Assembly (NCBI RefSeq): GCF_032823475.1
Contig: NZ_CP127913.1
Coordinates: 71,519-135,518, forward strand
Origin: Acinetobacter sp. SAAs474
GTDB taxonomy: Bacteria > Pseudomonadota > Gammaproteobacteria > Pseudomonadales > Moraxellaceae
Length of the DNA stretch: 64,000 bases
Direction of reading: 5' to 3'
In this document: positions 25,079-33,523 of the stretch, one piece after another
How positions within the stretch are numbered: the first letter of the stretch is position 1
Layout: each line of letters begins with the position of its first letter
Made by a program: the position numbers and the translations under genes
The notes under the pieces: model-generated
Told to the model about the DNA's origin: nothing
The model's database searches: none
Seen by the model: only the letters and a program-made list of their open reading frames with translations

Positions 25079-25675
25079 ATGGAAATTCAAAAAACACGTT
25101 CTAATTCAAAAAAACAGATTATTACAGCAGCATTTGAAAATTTTGTGGTACATGGTTATGAAGGTGCTTCACTTAGTTTAATCGCAGATATGGTTGGAAT
25201 TCGTAAAGCTTCTATATATACCCATTTTTCCAGTAAAGAAGCTTTGTTTTTGGAGCTTTTGCAGCAAGCGATCATCATTGAATGTGATTATATCCGAACA
25301 TGTTTTGCTGAAGCAGGTGACGAAAAGCTTCCAGGAGAAGCTTATTGTTATGCACTTAAGAAGCAATATAGTCATAGTGTGAGTTTACGCTTTCTTATTC
25401 GTATGGCTTATGCACCTCCTGCAGATTTAATTGTAGCCATTACTGATGGTTATTTCAGATATATTCAAGTTCTGCTACAACAAATTCAATCTGCTCTCCG
25501 ATTAATTGATTTAAATGAAGATGAAGTTACATTATATAGCGATGCTTATTTAGGCATTATTGATAGTCTTACTGTCGAATTACTTTACGATCAGTCATTC
25601 TATGAGCGTAGATTAAAAGCGTTATTATTTCTTTATCAAAATACGTTACAACAATCTTTATTAAAGCAGAACTGA
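25079..25675 (+). CDS. TetR/AcrR-family regulator
   Basis: 198 residues from the ATG at 25079; a TTG at 25061 would add six residues. N-terminal helix-turn-helix: IITAAFENFVVHGYEGASLSLIADMVGIRKASIYTHFSSKEALFLELL, the standard TetR start (residues 13-60). The C-terminal ligand/dimer domain is helical. It sits just behind the Bcr/CflA pump; a cotranscribed repressor of the pump is the simplest reading. Confidence 0.9.
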   Translation: MEIQKTRSNSKKQIITAAFENFVVHGYEGASLSLIADMVGIRKASIYTHFSSKEALFLELLQQAIIIECDYIRTCFAEAGDEKLPGEAYCYALKKQYSHSVSLRFLIRMAYAPPADLIVAITDGYFRYIQVLLQQIQSALRLIDLNEDEVTLYSDAYLGIIDSLTVELLYDQSFYERRLKALLFLYQNTLQQSLLKQN

Positions 25676-25892
25676 TTTATAATATAATTATAAATCAAAG
25701 TTTTAAATTTCTAGCAAAAATCAGCAATAAAGCAATATTGCTGATATTTTGAACAATTTATATTAAATACTGATGTGAATAAATAAGCTGAAAATAGCAT
25801 ATTGATGATTATTGAATAATAATTGTAAATGAAAGCTCAATTTATTATAAAAATAATTATACTAAATTGAATTTTAATAAGAGAAACTCAAT

Positions 25893-26252
25893 ATGAAAAA
25901 AATATTAAGCTTATTGGCTTTACCATTATTTTTAGCTGCTTGTAGCGCAATTCCACTTCAACCTGGTGCGCAAAATATTCGTGTTTTAAATACAGATCCT
26001 AAAGATTGTACCTTTGTTGGTATTGTGACGGGTAAACAAGGTGATTGGCTTCGAGGACAGGTTGTATCTAATGCTAATTTAGAAGAAGGAGCATTAAATG
26101 ATTTAAGAAATAAGGCTTTAGCTTTAGGAGGTAACACAATTAGCATTATTACCAATCGCGCAGGTTCAACAGGAATACCTTCATCTAAAGGTACTGATTA
26201 TGCACAAACTAACGTTGTTATTACTGGTAATGTCTGGAAATGTAATTATTAA
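25893..26252 (+). CDS. DUF4156-type lipoprotein
   Basis: 119 residues with a lipoprotein signal peptide MKKILSLLALPLFLAAC; the lipobox Cys is residue 17. The mature part (VLNTDPKDCTFVGIVTGKQG, ALGGNTISIITNR) matches the small DUF4156 lipoproteins of gammaproteobacteria, with a conserved Cys pair (C39 and C117) likely forming a disulfide. Envelope protein of unknown role. A 217-base AT-rich region precedes it. Confidence 0.75.
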   Translation: MKKILSLLALPLFLAACSAIPLQPGAQNIRVLNTDPKDCTFVGIVTGKQGDWLRGQVVSNANLEEGALNDLRNKALALGGNTISIITNRAGSTGIPSSKGTDYAQTNVVITGNVWKCNY

Positions 26253-26461
26253 AAATTTATATAAAATATGATTGAATCATGTCATAGCATATTAAATAAA
26301 ATATCAAGCAGCATATAATGCATTATGTTCTAAGTGATTTATGAATATGATCGCATTATATGATAAAAATATACTAACACTCAGATTAATATCAATAAAT
26401 ATTTATGTTTAAGCATCATTTATTTCATTAATATTGATTTTAATCGTATAGGATATCAATT

Positions 26462-26767
26462 ATGAGTACTAAAAAACTGGTTATTATTGTTATTATAAGT
26501 TTAATCATTGGCGGTCTAATCGGCTATTTTATTAGTAATAAAACAGTGGGTCGCTATAATATTGTTAATGCCACATGTACAACATTAAATGTTGCAGTTG
26601 ATCATAATATGCTTACAGCTGCAGAAATACGCGAGTTAGGTAAACTCACTAAGGAAAAGTTGGCCAATAGTCAGGCAGCCAATGCGTTTAAGATTAGTGA
26701 TAAACAAATCAGCGCTGCATCAGAGTATTCAACTTGCTCACAGTTTATTGTCGGTATGAATGAATAA
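26462..26767 (+). CDS. Small membrane-anchored hypothetical protein
   Basis: 101 residues: a single N-terminal membrane anchor (KLVIIVIISLIIGGLIGYFI), then a soluble, mainly helical domain with two Cys (ATCTTLNVAV and YSTCSQFIVG). I do not recognise the family. Stand-alone gene with a GGATATC-like site upstream of the ATG. Confidence 0.6.
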   Translation: MSTKKLVIIVIISLIIGGLIGYFISNKTVGRYNIVNATCTTLNVAVDHNMLTAAEIRELGKLTKEKLANSQAANAFKISDKQISAASEYSTCSQFIVGMNE

Positions 26768-26934
26768 ATTTAAGTTTAAAATTTTCTGAATTAAAAAATG
26801 GTATTTTATACTATATATGATCAATAATGTCATCAGCATGTTGATTATATTCATATTATAATTTTAAATCATATTGATTCATGATTGAGAATGAGTTTAT
26901 AAAATATCATGATAAAATTAAAAAGGAACCTGTG

Positions 26935-27462
26935 ATGAGCAAACCAGCATTAATTATTATTGATTTACAAAATGACTATTTCCCTCATGGTCTATTTCCT
27001 TTAGCCAATACGGAAAGTACATTACAGCATGTTTTACAAGCAATTGAATATGCTCAAGAACGCCATATTCCAATTATTCATGTGCAGCATGTTGCAGATC
27101 CGAATGCAGGAATAGCACCTTTTTTTAATCAGGGGAGTGAGGGTGTTAAAATTCATCCAGATATTTTAGCAGCTGCACCAGATGCCCCTATTATCATTAA
27201 ACATTACGCAGATGCATTTGTAGAAACAGACTTGCAAGAGACATTAGATCAGTTGAATATTAATGAGCTCATTTTATGTGGGATGATGACACAAAATTGT
27301 GTAACATTTACAGCATTAGCACCGCAAGCAGAATCGTATCACAACGTGACTGTATTAAGCGATGCCACGACGACAGTATCTGAAATTTTACATCTGATTG
27401 CTTTGAATGCGCTCTCTACGCGTATTACATTAAAAACGGTCACAGCATACTTTTCGGATTAA
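26935..27462 (+). CDS. Isochorismatase-family cysteine hydrolase
   Basis: 175 residues from the ATG at 26935, preceded by AAGGAACC; a longer frame from 26881 lacks a ribosome site. Catalytic triad visible: Asp in LIIIDLQNDYF, Lys in IIIKHYADAF, Cys in LILCGMMTQNCVTFTA. Members hydrolyse isochorismate, nicotinamide or other amides; the substrate here cannot be told. Two IS605-type hairpins follow directly after the stop. Confidence 0.85.
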   Translation: MSKPALIIIDLQNDYFPHGLFPLANTESTLQHVLQAIEYAQERHIPIIHVQHVADPNAGIAPFFNQGSEGVKIHPDILAAAPDAPIIIKHYADAFVETDLQETLDQLNINELILCGMMTQNCVTFTALAPQAESYHNVTVLSDATTTVSEILHLIALNALSTRITLKTVTAYFSD

Positions 27463-27474
27463 GCTACTTTTGGC

Positions 27475-27596
27475 ATACTCCCATCACGTGAACTATGCGA
27501 AAGTGGTAGGAGTATGTCAAAATGATATGTTTGTATACGTTGCAAAGATTCCCCTCACGATAAGTTACGGTTTAGTGGTGAGAGTATGTCAAAATA
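27475..27596 (+). repeat. Two tandem IS605-type right-end hairpins
   Basis: Hairpin 1 (27475-27516) has arms CATACTCC and GGAGTATG; hairpin 2 (27551-27590) has arms CCCCTCAC and GTGGTGAG. Both end in AGTATGTCAAAAT. The same GGGAGTATG(T/C)CAA tail follows the hairpin at 48531 and the TnpB remnant at 18608. They lie between the isochorismatase and LysE genes and may act as terminators. Confidence 0.65.
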
Positions 27597-27638
27597 GGAT
27601 TTCAGTCATACTCATTTTTATATTTAAGGTGAAATCAT

Positions 27639-28262
27639 ATGCTATTAGCATTCGGTTCTTTAATATTTATTCACTTCTGTGCTTTAATTACTCCTGGTCC
27701 TGATTTTTTTATCGTCACGCAAACGGCTATTAGTCGCTCTCGTATGCAAGCAATATATGTAGTGCTTGGTATTACTACAGCCGTACTTATTTGGGCTTTT
27801 TTTGCCTTAGTGGGCTTAAATATTATTTTTGAAAAGTTTGAATGGTTAAGAAAGGCCATTATGATTTCTGGTGGTATCTATCTATGTTGGCTTGGCTTTC
27901 AGATGCTTAAATCTGCATTTTCTAAACAAAATAATCTTCAAGAATCTTCTGATGTCACGTTACCTAAAAGTAATTTACGATTTTTTATTAAGGGATTTTT
28001 AACTAATATTTCGAATCCTAAAGCTGTCATTTACTTTGGCAGTGTATTTTCTATCTTTTTATCGAATCCGATTTTAAATCAGATGCATTTTGCGATGTGG
28101 CTGGTTATTGGTATAGAAACATTTTTATGGTTTAGTCTGGTTGTATTTGTATTTTCTTTTCCAAAATTTAAAACGATGTATCAAGATACAGCAAAATGGA
28201 TTGATGGCATTTCAGGAGGAATTTTTACAACTTTTGGTATTTATTTAATTTCACAAAAGTAA
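27639..28262 (+). CDS. LysE-family amino-acid exporter
   Basis: 207 residues, about six membrane segments. FGSLIFIHFCALITPGPDFFIV is the LysE/RhtB N-terminal signature (TPGP), followed by GITTAVLIWAFFALVG and GFLTNISNPKAVIYFGSVFS (NPKA motif). Such carriers export amino acids or related compounds through the inner membrane. Substrate unknown. Confidence 0.9.
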   Translation: MLLAFGSLIFIHFCALITPGPDFFIVTQTAISRSRMQAIYVVLGITTAVLIWAFFALVGLNIIFEKFEWLRKAIMISGGIYLCWLGFQMLKSAFSKQNNLQESSDVTLPKSNLRFFIKGFLTNISNPKAVIYFGSVFSIFLSNPILNQMHFAMWLVIGIETFLWFSLVVFVFSFPKFKTMYQDTAKWIDGISGGIFTTFGIYLISQK

Positions 28263-28299
28263 ATATATGACCAAACACATATAACAATAACGATTTTAA

Positions 28300-28790
28300 T
28301 GGTAGTTTAACTACATGGGCGAACTTCTCCACCTATAATCTTTAATTTAGCTGGAGATGAATAGCCCACCTGACGATGAGTCAGCTCTATTTTGATTCTT
28401 AATATATGGCCTGATCGTATCAATCGTTGCAGCGCCAGTTATTAACAAACAATAAGTGCCAGTCCAAAAAAGTCATGTGCTGCATCTCTATACAGTTTTT
28501 CGTAATTTCTTCAAAGAACGAACCAAATTCCCAAGATAAATTTAAGAGAAATGAAAAATATCACTACCAATGTCTACAATATTCATAATGGACATTGAAA
28601 ATAGATGATTAAAATGAGCCAAAATCAAAGGGATTACAACCAAGTTTAGCCAAGAGATGAACAACATCCTTAAAACGGTAACGACTAGTCAATCAGCAAC
28701 TGGAAAATATGATGTATTCATTTTAGTTGAAATGACTAACATCATACCTATACCTACCACGACTGTGGTAGGAGTAGGTTGGACGGTACG
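28300..28790 (-). mobile_element. IS200/IS605 TnpA remnant and debris
   Basis: On the minus strand around 28380-28470 one frame reads FFWTGTYCLLITGAATIDTI then RPYIKNQ, the C-terminal region of Y1 transposase TnpA (W..SYF...GG..I..V..YI..Q). Just upstream FEEITKNCIEMQH fits the preceding segment. The rest is frameshifted. A hairpin (CCTACCAC/GTGGTAGG, 28757-28775) lies at the far end. No intact gene. Confidence 0.5.
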
Positions 28791-28794
28791 GATA

Positions 28795-29493
28795 TTAAGA
28801 TATTAAAATCGCATTCACTAAATGAATCATGCTCGGTCCAAGTAACACCATAAATATACCTGACAATACCATACTTAAACATGCTGCAACACCTTGTTCC
28901 TTATGGCGCATAAATGCTTTGACTGTACCGAAACCGTGTGCTGCATTTCCTAAAGCGGCACCTTGAGCAAATTGTGTATCTAATTTTAAAACAGCTAAAA
29001 CAAGGTCTGCAATGGCCACACCTGCAATACCTGTAATCATGGTAAATAAAATTACTAACTCAACGGAACCCCCAATGTGGCTGGTTAACTCCATGGCAAA
29101 TGGCGTTGAAATAGAACGTGACATCAAGCTATAGGCTGTTTCTTGATTAAAACTAAATAATTTTGCTAAATAGAATGCACTGATGATGCCACTTAACATT
29201 CCGATGATGATTCCTAAGCTAATCGATAAGACATGTGTCTTAATAATTTGACGATATTCATAAATTGGAATCGCAAATGCTACTGTTGCAGGTCCTAGCA
29301 TCCATACAATCCAATGGCTATGTTGCATATATGTTTCATAAGAAATATGAAAAATAGTCATAAAAACAATCATGAAGAATGGCAATAAAATTGCAGGTGA
29401 CAATACTAAATAGCTATGTTTTTGATAAAGTTTTTTTACCAATACATAACCAATTAAAGTCATGCATAAACATAAAACTGCCATGCTATTCAT
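28795..29493 (-). CDS. lrgB: LrgB-family membrane protein
   Basis: 232 residues, 6-7 membrane segments: HSHWIVWMLGPATVAFAIPIYEY, SRSISTPFAMELTSHIGGS, AAHGFGTVKAFMRHKEQG. These match LrgB/CidB-type proteins (YohK), partners of LrgA/CidA in holin-like complexes linked to murein hydrolase export and by-product release. Its ATG overlaps the LrgA stop by 4 bp. A LysR gene is divergent upstream, as in cid/lrg loci. Confidence 0.9.
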   Translation of the reverse strand: MNSMAVLCLCMTLIGYVLVKKLYQKHSYLVLSPAILLPFFMIVFMTIFHISYETYMQHSHWIVWMLGPATVAFAIPIYEYRQIIKTHVLSISLGIIIGMLSGIISAFYLAKLFSFNQETAYSLMSRSISTPFAMELTSHIGGSVELVILFTMITGIAGVAIADLVLAVLKLDTQFAQGAALGNAAHGFGTVKAFMRHKEQGVAACLSMVLSGIFMVLLGPSMIHLVNAILIS

Positions 29494-29948
29494 TTGGCTT
29501 CTCCTGTATGCTGTTGAGGCGTGTTTTTGTGCTCAATGGGCGATACAAATTTATTTTTAATATATTTTTCTAAATGAAATCCCCAGTACACCGTATAGGC
29601 AGTCACGATCATGACGCAAAGTGTTCCAACAAGCACCGCGATAATTAATTGTATGCCTTGAGTAAATAATAAATTTTTATATTTAATTAAACCAATAATA
29701 CAAGGGATAAAAAAAAGCACGAGTTCAGCTAAAATCAAATCTGAACCTTGTTTAATCCACTGTAGCTTAAAAATACCGGTCATGAGTGCAATCAATAGTA
29801 AAAATAAGCCAATGACACCTGCAGAGATCGGTAATTGCAACATCTGTTGTAACCAGCTCCCCATCCACCAGATTAAGATGAGTAAAGCAAGCTGTGTGCA
29901 TACGCGTAGTAGATAGGTGATACGAAGATAAGAGAACAAATTAAACAT
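29490..29948 (-). CDS. lrgA: LrgA/CidA-family holin-like protein
   Basis: 152 residues, four membrane segments, with LQLPISAGVIGLFLLLIALM (the LP.P..V.G..LL motif) and a charged C-terminal tail. Holin-like partner of LrgB. First gene of a two-gene minus-strand operon; the 100-base gap to the divergent LysR gene must hold both promoters. Confidence 0.85.
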   Translation of the reverse strand: MFNLFSYLRITYLLRVCTQLALLILIWWMGSWLQQMLQLPISAGVIGLFLLLIALMTGIFKLQWIKQGSDLILAELVLFFIPCIIGLIKYKNLLFTQGIQLIIAVLVGTLCVMIVTAYTVYWGFHLEKYIKNKFVSPIEHKNTPQQHTGEAK

Positions 29949-30048
29949 AACTGACTAAATTTATCGGATTAGTGCTATTTTAAGATTGATCTCCGATATA
30001 AATTATGAATAATAAAACTATAATTATGCTTAATTGGAATAATTTGAA

Positions 30049-30948
30049 GTGGATTTTAAAGCACTGAATGCCTTTGTGACCATTGTGCAAAAAAAAAGTT
30101 TTAGTCTTGCTGCAGAAGCACTATGTATGACTCAACCGACCATCAGTAAAATGATTGCGCAATTAGAACAAGAAATAGGGGTTCCATTATTTCATAAAGG
30201 CTATTCGGGTCGAAAACGTGACAGTGTCATGACCTATTGGGGCGAACAAATTTACCAACATGCAATGATTATTTTAAATGAACAGCAGCGTATTACCGAA
30301 ACAGTGATGCAAGTCAGGGCCTTAAAACGAGGTAAACTGATTTTAGGTCTTCCGCCTTTAGGTTCGGTATTGCTTAGTACATTAATTGCAAAATTTCATA
30401 AAGCTTATCCGGCCATTGAGCTCAGTTTCTTAGAAGTAGGAGCATCAGGAATTGAAGCAGCTATTTTGGAAAAACGTATTGACGTGGGAATTTTATTAGG
30501 GCATTTAAAGCCGATGCTGAGTGGCATCCCAATTATGGACTCACCATTATGTTTACTGTCTGCCTATGATTCACCATGGCATGATCAGCAACAAGTGGCT
30601 TTAATCGATCTCAAGGAAGAATCATTTTTACTTTATGATGATAGTTTTACTTTAAATAATATCATTATTCAAGCCTGTAACTATGTCGGTTTTGAGCCAA
30701 ATGTGGTGTGTAAAAGTAGTCAATGGGATTTTATCGCCAAAATGGTTGAATCACATGTGGGGATTGCCTTACTTCCTAAAATTTACTGTGATCAATTAGA
30801 TCCTCAAAAGTATAATCGTAGCGTTTTAATTCAGCCTCAATTAAATTGGACTCTTAGTATGGCTTGGAATACGACCGTTGTCATGAATCCTGCAACACGA
30901 GCTTGGCTAGAAATTGTGGAACAAAATCTTCAAGAAATACATTTTTAA
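30049..30948 (+). CDS. LysR-family regulator (probable lrgAB regulator)
   Basis: 299 residues from a GTG start. N-terminal winged HTH: LNAFVTIVQKKSFSLAAEALCMTQPTISKMIAQLEQEIGVPLFHK (residues 5-50). The rest is a type 2 periplasmic-binding-like effector domain (LPPLGSVLLSTLIAKFHKAYP). Divergent from lrgAB and probably its activator, like CidR; effector not known. Confidence 0.9.
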   Translation: MDFKALNAFVTIVQKKSFSLAAEALCMTQPTISKMIAQLEQEIGVPLFHKGYSGRKRDSVMTYWGEQIYQHAMIILNEQQRITETVMQVRALKRGKLILGLPPLGSVLLSTLIAKFHKAYPAIELSFLEVGASGIEAAILEKRIDVGILLGHLKPMLSGIPIMDSPLCLLSAYDSPWHDQQQVALIDLKEESFLLYDDSFTLNNIIIQACNYVGFEPNVVCKSSQWDFIAKMVESHVGIALLPKIYCDQLDPQKYNRSVLIQPQLNWTLSMAWNTTVVMNPATRAWLEIVEQNLQEIHF

Positions 30949-31036
30949 TAGATTGCTGTGAACTTCCTTGCTTTATTATGCGTGAATAATCATGAATTCT
31001 GTAGCACTGATTTCTTTGATTAGCTGTAAAACTTTA

Positions 31037-31145
31037 TATTCGCGTCATGGCTAAAGCTCGTGGCATGATTCAAGCAGGGATTGGACGTGAAGCACTCTAC
31101 AAAGCATTACGTAAGGATTCAGAACCACGATCGGATCAAGGTTAA
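31037..31145 (+). pseudogene. HI1420-type antitoxin fragment
   Basis: Short frame reading RVMAKARGMIQAGIGREALYKALRKDSEPR, close to the helix-turn-helix of small addiction-module antidote proteins (ARGM.QIA..TGLGREALYKAL). A few residues are missing in the middle and both ends are lost; no toxin remains. It is fused to an IS3 end. Confidence 0.6.
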
Positions 31146-31232
31146 ATTAAAAGGACTAAGCCCTGTGGAATACAGAATTCAGCCCTTAAAAGAGTGTAAT
31201 TAAATCGTCCAACTTTCAGGGGTCAGATCAAT
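31146..31232 (+). mobile_element. IS3-family right-end remnant
   Basis: Encodes KLKGLSPVEYRIQPLKECN and a stop, the last residues of an IS3-group orfB, followed by the terminal repeat CAACTTTCAGGGGTCAGATC ending about 31232. The insertion or deletion that left this scar removed the end of the YgiN-like gene. Confidence 0.75.
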
Positions 31233-31438
31233 AGCTCCCATTTTTCCAACATAACCACTGTATTCTTCAATGGCGACTGATAAGACGCATGGCTCTCGTG
31301 GTTAATAAGTAATTCGTAACCAAAACAACCATCTTCTTCAAGTACTGTTGGTATGATCTCCTTGAATGAATTGATTACATGTTGCAGATGTTCTGAACCA
31401 GATTTTATTTTAATTTCAGCAATAATGGTTAACACCAT
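31223..31438 (-). pseudogene. YgiN/ABM-family monooxygenase, 3'-truncated
   Basis: 71 residues where about 95-105 are normal. Antibiotic-biosynthesis-monooxygenase fold: VLTIIAEIKIKSGSEHLQHV, then CFGYELLINHESHASYQS and VVMLEKWE. After EKWE the frame enters the IS3 end and stops (LLI). YgiN-like quinol monooxygenases are often encoded beside MdaB, as here (6 bases from the mdaB-like stop). The missing final strand and helix make activity doubtful. Confidence 0.75.
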
Positions 31439-31444
31439 CTACCT

Positions 31445-32044
31445 CTATATCACTGATGAAGAAAAATTACGGATCAAATGTTGGCGATAGTCATCTTTTA
31501 TTTGTGGTACGTTTGGTGCTTTGATGACGTCATGAGCAATAAATGTTGACATACTTTGCATACCAAGAAACTCATTGGCTTTTCGAAAAGGCAAATAAAC
31601 CCCATCTACACCTCTCCCCTCAAAAAATTGTTTTGGGTCAGTAAATGCTTCAGCAGGTGCATTCCAGGTTAATGACAGCATAAATTTTTTGCCATGCATT
31701 AAACCTCCCGAACCATATTTTTTAGAAGTATCTAAACGGGAACGACCATCATTAGCGTATATATGACCATGACCTTCAGTAAATACATCATCAATATATT
31801 TTTTTACTGTCCATGGTGCACCCATCCACCAGCCTGGCATTTGATAAATAATAGCATCAGCCCAAAGATATTTTTTTACCTCCTCTTTTGGATCAAAAGT
31901 ACTATCAGCACGCGTAACTTTAACTTTATGACCTAATTCGGTTAATACTTCTTCTGCTAAAATTGTCAAGGTATCATTCAATTCACCATTAGAATGAGCA
32001 AAAGTTTTAGCACCATTAATAATTAAAATATTATTCATCTTCAT
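31445..32044 (-). CDS. mdaB: MdaB-type NAD(P)H quinone reductase
   Basis: 199 residues, flavodoxin-like fold. ILIINGAKTFAHSNGELNDTL (flavin phosphate loop), YQMPGWWMGAPWTVKKYIDDVF and GHIYANDGRSRLD are characteristic of MdaB; LSLTWNAPAEAF follows. Reduces quinones by two electrons with FAD. Divergent from a LysR regulator; the interval 32045-32172 holds both promoters. The downstream ygiN-like partner is truncated. Confidence 0.9.
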   Translation of the reverse strand: MKMNNILIINGAKTFAHSNGELNDTLTILAEEVLTELGHKVKVTRADSTFDPKEEVKKYLWADAIIYQMPGWWMGAPWTVKKYIDDVFTEGHGHIYANDGRSRLDTSKKYGSGGLMHGKKFMLSLTWNAPAEAFTDPKQFFEGRGVDGVYLPFRKANEFLGMQSMSTFIAHDVIKAPNVPQIKDDYRQHLIRNFSSSVI

Positions 32045-32172
32045 CCCAAATTAAATAGAGGAGTACAATATAAATTTAAGATCCATCAACATAAATGCAA
32101 TTATTAACAAAACATTATTGATTAATTGTTAATAATTAAAATTGATATATAATTAAAAATGATTTTTTATTA

Positions 32173-33078
32173 ATGATTTACTTAGATATGAAATCTACAT
32201 TTGATGAACTTTTAGTATTTGTTACGATCGCTGATTGTGGCTCTATAGTAAAAACAGCAGAACAATTAAATCAAACAACATCTGCTATTAGTCGCACATT
32301 ACAACGCCTCGAAAAAAAATTAAATGTTAAATTAATCGAACGTACAACTCGTAGCCTTAATCTTACATATGATGGAAAAATTTTTTTAGAAAGAGCAAGA
32401 AAATTACTGTCTGATTTGAATGAAGCTGAAGAGTTGTTAATTAATCCAGATACTGAACCTACAGGCTTAATTAAAATAGATTCAGCAACACCGTTTGTAC
32501 TGCATGTAATTATTCCATTAATACCAGAGTTTATAGAACGATATCCAAAAATCAGTATTGAACTAACTAGTCATGATCATGTAATTGATTTATTAGAGCA
32601 TAAAATAGATGTTGCTATACGATTTGGTGATCTAGAAGATTCAAGTCTCTATGCAAAATTATTATATAAAAGTCGTTTGTATATCGTTGCTAGCATTGAA
32701 TATCTCAAAAAAAATAACTTACCAAAATCTATTATTGAGTTAAATCAACATAGATTATTAGGATTTAGCCATCCTTTGCATTTAAATAATTGGCCAATTT
32801 ATATAAATGATCAACTATATAAAACTTCACCATCTATCACAGCTTCTAATGGCGAAAGTGTTCGTCAACTTGCTTTACAAGGCGTAGGAATCGCTTGTCT
32901 CTCTGAATTTTTAATTTTAAAAGATATAAAAGAAGGTAAATTAATTGCTTTATTTGAAGATGAAATAAAGATTCATGAGCAAAAAATCCATGCTGTCTAT
33001 TACAAAAAAAATTATATACCTAAGAGAGTTAGATTATTTATTGATTATTTATATGAAAAATTACAACAGCTTAATTAA
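32173..33078 (+). CDS. LysR-family regulator (divergent from mdaB)
   Basis: 301 residues, or 295 from the ATG at 32191. HTH: ELLVFVTIADCGSIVKTAEQLNQTTSAISRTLQRLEKKLNVKLIERTTR, then an effector domain (IKIDSATPFVLHVIIPLIPEF). Divergent from the mdaB-like gene, so probably a quinone or redox-responsive regulator of it. A terminator-like hairpin at 33135-33168 follows the gene. Confidence 0.9.
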   Translation: MIYLDMKSTFDELLVFVTIADCGSIVKTAEQLNQTTSAISRTLQRLEKKLNVKLIERTTRSLNLTYDGKIFLERARKLLSDLNEAEELLINPDTEPTGLIKIDSATPFVLHVIIPLIPEFIERYPKISIELTSHDHVIDLLEHKIDVAIRFGDLEDSSLYAKLLYKSRLYIVASIEYLKKNNLPKSIIELNQHRLLGFSHPLHLNNWPIYINDQLYKTSPSITASNGESVRQLALQGVGIACLSEFLILKDIKEGKLIALFEDEIKIHEQKIHAVYYKKNYIPKRVRLFIDYLYEKLQQLN

Positions 33079-33116
33079 TTTTAAGTGGATTTTTCAAACA
33101 CTTATAAAACTTCAAC

Positions 33117-33512
33117 TGACCTAAAAAATAACTAAAAGCCGACTTGAAAACATGTTGGCTATTTTTTAAATCAATTTGTCACTTTTTTCCCATAAAATAG
33201 GTCAAAAAACACCTAAAATAGCAATTCCATAATAAATATAGGCCTTTCATCATCCAATTCATCCACATTTTCTGCGGATAAATATATGGATAAAATTCAC
33301 ACAGTTTTGTGCGCTTAAGCGCACAACAATTTAAGGATTTTACCCATATACACTCTGTAATAGATCTCCTATGATGAACTCATACAGGAACAGGATGTTC
33401 CGGAACACAAAACAACGATAAGACGTTCATGCACCAGGAATGTGAAGCTCAACAGGAGTTAGGCTTAACCAACCAATACGAAAAACCCCGACAGGATGTC
33501 GGGGTTTTTTAT
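33117..33512 (+). repeat. 396-bp inverted-repeat unit, copy A (possible sRNA gene)
   Basis: The reverse complement recurs at 36062-36457, also 396 bp. The unit contains a hairpin AGCCGAC...GTTGGCT plus T-run at the start, a palindrome TGCGCTTAAGCGCA near 33310, then about 150 bp of unusually conserved, GC-richer non-coding sequence (CCGGAACACAAAACAACGAT, CACCAGGAATGTGAAGC, GGAGTTAGGCTTAACC) ending in terminator ACCCCGACAGGATGTCGGGG plus TTTTTT (33483-33512). No reading frame fits. I read 33360-33512 as a small RNA gene; Acinetobacter is reported to have multicopy sRNA families of this style, but I cannot confirm identity. Confidence 0.7.
33360..33512 (+). ncRNA. Putative multicopy small RNA, copy A
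   Basis: Inferred from conservation with 36062-36214 (minus) and a perfect 3' Rho-independent terminator at 33483-33512. The 5' end is a guess. No coding potential. Sits 12 bases from the end of the convergent Fic gene. Confidence 0.5.
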
Positions 33513-33523
33513 TGCTTAAATAT

